This document shows, piece after piece, positions 5,159 through 7,030 of a stretch of DNA of 7,030 nt (position 1 is the first letter of the stretch; each line of letters starts with the position of its first letter). The notes below the pieces were generated by a model, which saw only the letters and a program-made list of their open reading frames with translations, was not told the origin of the DNA and did no database searches. Source of the DNA: Abditibacteriota bacterium (GTDB lineage Bacteria > Armatimonadota > UBA5829); contig JAGDDM010000165.1 of the NCBI GenBank assembly GCA_017958015.1, forward strand, positions 1-7,030, read 5' to 3'. The translations under genes and the position numbers were made by a program.

Positions 5159-6859
5159 ATGTTTACCTACAAATTCGATCCGGCTCACAATCCCGGAATC
5201 CTCGATACCGCGACTTGGGACAGAGACTCCGCGGTATCATACCTCAAATCCGTCGCCGATTGGAATGCGGTCTGCTCGGCGGCTCTTTCGTCCGACACTC
5301 TTCCGTCTGTCAATGGCGTCACTCTCTTTTCTCCCTCACTGGTTCGGCGCGGTTTCGCCGTCTTTTTCCTTGCCATGCTTCCGGATAATCAGCAAATTAT
5401 CGTCGAGATCGGCGGCGGCGGCGGAAAAGAGCTTTTCGGCGAACCTCTTTACACCGTTTCCGTAACGCCCAAACTCACTCTGAACGCCTATCCCGCCGCG
5501 TCGAGGAACGTTGACCGCTATTTCGCGGACCTGCTCCCCGGCAAGGGTATGCGGGCCATCGGCTGTGTTCCCCGTATCGGCGTGGGCACCCGGATGACAA
5601 CCTCCGTTTTCCCAGCCGCCTTCGACTCCATGAAGCGCGTGGGATACGCCGCCAACATCATTCAGAACTCCGTTCGGGAGCTCAATTTCATGGACGACCT
5701 GGTCAAAGGCGTGCCGCCCCTCAAAAACTACGCCTGCGGTTTCGGCACCATCGAAACCGGCTACACCGGCAGTTCCTTTGAGGGCCTGTGGCTTTCGGGG
5801 GCTCTCTCTTTGCTTCAACACAATCCCGCTCTCGATTGCGGTTCCGACGCGGATCACCTTCAGGTTAAGCGGGGCGCGGAAGGCCTCGCTCTGGCGAAGC
5901 GGTACATCGATTCCGCCCGCTACTACTCTTTCTACACGCTGGACATGGCGGATATCCTTGACTACGGCGCTTTGGCCGCCGGCGAAACCGAGGCGGCGGA
6001 GTATCTGTCGAAGGTTCCGTCCGACGAGCGGTCCGCGTACCTCGCCTACCACAAAGCGCCGGCTGTCTACGGCGGCGTTGAGTACAGACTCACCGACGGT
6101 GAAGTCGGCCGCTTCACCGCCAAATATCACAACGCTCTCGAGTCCCTGGGCGTCCTCTCTTCCTATATAAACGAGCTGAAGGAGGGCAGGGCCTACGACC
6201 TGGAGTTCACCATCGACGAGCATCCGCCGGAAGTGGCGGCTTTCGACTGCCTCACCACCTCAAAGGAAGTGCTGTTCGTTTTGCGGGAGCTGGCGAGAAG
6301 GGGTCTGCCGGTCACCCACGTTGCGACCAACCTGGGTCAGGAAAAGGGCTTCGATTACAGATGTCCCGACGGTCTTGAGGGTCTGGAAAAGCGCCTTTCG
6401 GAGCAGTTCGCCATCGCCGAGGAGTTCGGTGTGCTGCTGGACGTTCACAGCGCCGACGACCTCACTTCCCCGGTTCGGAAAGTCATTAAGAAAGCAACCG
6501 GCGGCAAGATTCACTACAAAGTGTCGCCCATGCTCCAGCTTCTCTACGCCGATGTTTTGAAGGACTACCACCCGGACCTCTTCAATCGGTGGTACGACGA
6601 CGCGGTTGCCTACGCCAAGCGGGAGGCGGAGGCCGGTTCCGACTTCGCCGCCGCCTGTCTCAAAAATGACGAGGGCAAGGCGAGGGGCGTTCACAACGAA
6701 GTGTTCCACCACTACAGTTTCGCCTACGTGGGCAAGCGCGACGACGAGGGCAGGTTCCTTTGGAGGGACGAGTTCTATCAGCTCTCGCCGGAGTTCTACG
6801 CCGCCCACGAAAAGCGTATTTCCGATTTCCTGTCGGATATAGCGTCCGACCTGTTTTAA
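5159..6859 (+). CDS. uxaE: Tagaturonate epimerase-like protein (UxaE family)
   Basis: This 566-residue soluble protein has no signal peptide. UxaE, characterised in Thermotoga maritima, interconverts D-tagaturonate and D-fructuronate in hexuronate (galacturonate/pectin) breakdown and is metal-dependent. Assignment here is by recognised sequence pattern: GYTGSSFEGLW (201-211), GSDADH (228-233), the strand LEFTIDEHPPE with Asp353-Glu354 (348-358), TTSKEVLFVLRELARRGLPV (366-385), EKGFDY (395-400), LLDVHSADDL with His430 (426-435), and a His-rich C-terminus HNEVFHHYSFAYVGKRD (512-528). Asp, Glu and His in these motifs are candidate metal ligands; that is inference. The first 190 residues are less recognisable. 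As far as I recall, the Thermotoga enzyme is shorter (about 480 residues), so this may be a divergent subgroup with a different keto-sugar substrate. An in-frame TAA at 5150-5152 fixes ATG 5159 as the first possible ATG. The gene is first in an operon with a transaldolase-type gene. Confidence 0.72.
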   Translation: MFTYKFDPAHNPGILDTATWDRDSAVSYLKSVADWNAVCSAALSSDTLPSVNGVTLFSPSLVRRGFAVFFLAMLPDNQQIIVEIGGGGGKELFGEPLYTVSVTPKLTLNAYPAASRNVDRYFADLLPGKGMRAIGCVPRIGVGTRMTTSVFPAAFDSMKRVGYAANIIQNSVRELNFMDDLVKGVPPLKNYACGFGTIETGYTGSSFEGLWLSGALSLLQHNPALDCGSDADHLQVKRGAEGLALAKRYIDSARYYSFYTLDMADILDYGALAAGETEAAEYLSKVPSDERSAYLAYHKAPAVYGGVEYRLTDGEVGRFTAKYHNALESLGVLSSYINELKEGRAYDLEFTIDEHPPEVAAFDCLTTSKEVLFVLRELARRGLPVTHVATNLGQEKGFDYRCPDGLEGLEKRLSEQFAIAEEFGVLLDVHSADDLTSPVRKVIKKATGGKIHYKVSPMLQLLYADVLKDYHPDLFNRWYDDAVAYAKREAEAGSDFAAACLKNDEGKARGVHNEVFHHYSFAYVGKRDDEGRFLWRDEFYQLSPEFYAAHEKRISDFLSDIASDLF

Positions 6860-6867
6860 TGTTCTTC

Positions 6868-6873
6868 GGAGGA
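6868..6873 (+). promoter_or_regulatory. Ribosome binding site of the transaldolase-type gene
   Basis: GGAGGA ends 4 nt before the ATG at 6878, in the 18-bp gap after the uxaE-like stop. It is a near-ideal Shine-Dalgarno site and fixes the start. It contrasts with the poorly placed and possibly masked site of the gene upstream. Confidence 0.85.
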
Positions 6874-6877
6874 CAAC

Positions 6878-7030
6878 ATGAAATTATTTATCGACAGCAC
6901 CAATCTCGACGAGATCAAAGAGGCCTCCTCTTGGGGCATCATTGACGGCGTCACCACCAACCCGGCCCTCATCGCCAAAGGCGGCGAGAACATGGAAGCC
7001 ACTCTGCGGGCGGTTCTCGACGTATCCCCC
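6878..7030 (+). CDS. Transaldolase / fructose-6-phosphate aldolase-type protein, 3'-truncated
   Basis: The first 51 residues of a class I aldolase of the transaldolase family are present; the gene continues past the right edge. The start MKLFIDSTNLDEIKEA and the signature GVTTNPALI (24-32, with Thr26, Thr27, Asn28, Pro29) are typical of the short TalC/FSA type of about 215-220 residues. Asp6 is the conserved first-strand aspartate. The Schiff-base lysine lies beyond the window, so catalytic competence cannot be checked. The enzyme would be cytoplasmic, moving a dihydroxyacetone unit between sugar phosphates or cleaving fructose 6-phosphate. The 18-bp gap to the uxaE-like gene and the absence of a terminator between them suggest co-transcription. 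Whether it is a pentose-phosphate transaldolase, an FSA, or a specialised aldolase for the product of the upstream enzyme cannot be told from this fragment. Confidence 0.9.
   Translation, partial: MKLFIDSTNLDEIKEASSWGIIDGVTTNPALIAKGGENMEATLRAVLDVSP

Noticed and set aside
5411..5428. GGGGGK at residues 85-90 of the UxaE-like protein as a nucleotide-binding P-loop
   Set aside because: The Walker A pattern needs Ser or Thr after the Lys; here Glu follows. No Walker B or other NTPase motif is present.
5336..6223. A 295-codon minus-strand open frame inside the uxaE-like gene
   Set aside because: The opposite strand encodes recognisable UxaE-family motifs with normal codon structure, while this frame has none.
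1..7030. CRISPR array, insertion sequence, tRNA, rRNA or attachment site
   Set aside because: I saw no regularly spaced repeats, transposase-like product, terminal inverted repeats or tRNA-like cloverleaf. Nearly all bases are accounted for by coding sequence and one intergenic control region.

Overview
The window is dense, GC-rich bacterial DNA with three transcription units. The best lineage hint is the truncated gene at the left edge. It carries the H-X9-DG C-terminal motif of the prepilin-type/DUF1559 proteins, which are very numerous in Lentisphaerae, Planctomycetes and Verrucomicrobia. A UxaE-type hexuronate epimerase fits a carbohydrate-degrading member of that group, perhaps Victivallis-like. 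This placement is inference, because the window has no rRNA or marker gene.

Layout: (1) Bases 1-627 (+) hold the end of an H-X9-DG pseudopilin-like protein. (2) Bases 643-679 hold a bidirectional intrinsic terminator with a GCAA loop, shared by two convergent units. (3) Bases 4869 down to 670 (-) form a tightly packed three-gene operon: two half-ABC exporters, then a small RIO/LPS-kinase-like phosphotransferase. The reading frames overlap by 8 bp and 4 bp (ATGA). The two ABC proteins form a textbook heterodimer. The first-transcribed subunit has a degenerate ATPase half-site (Asp-Asp in Walker B, Gln for the switch His) and a canonical LSGGQ. The second has intact Asp-Glu and His but an altered LSHGQ. 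(4) Bases 4870-5158 are a divergent intergenic region. It has a near-consensus plus-strand sigma70 promoter and a leader of about 188 nt containing an 18-bp perfect palindrome and at least two further hairpins. (5) Bases 5159-7030 (+) hold a UxaE-family (tagaturonate epimerase-like) protein, followed 18 bp later by the start of a transaldolase/fructose-6-phosphate-aldolase-type gene that runs off the right edge.

How the genes fit together: the leftward operon probably makes an exporter for a drug-like or lipid substrate, with a co-translated kinase of unknown target. The rightward operon is sugar/uronate metabolism and is probably regulated at its structured leader. I saw no mobile element, CRISPR array, tRNA or rRNA. 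No clearly new defence-like or mobile system is visible. The points most worth a second look are the kinase-exporter coupling, the uxaE leader, and the real substrate of the UxaE-like/transaldolase pair.
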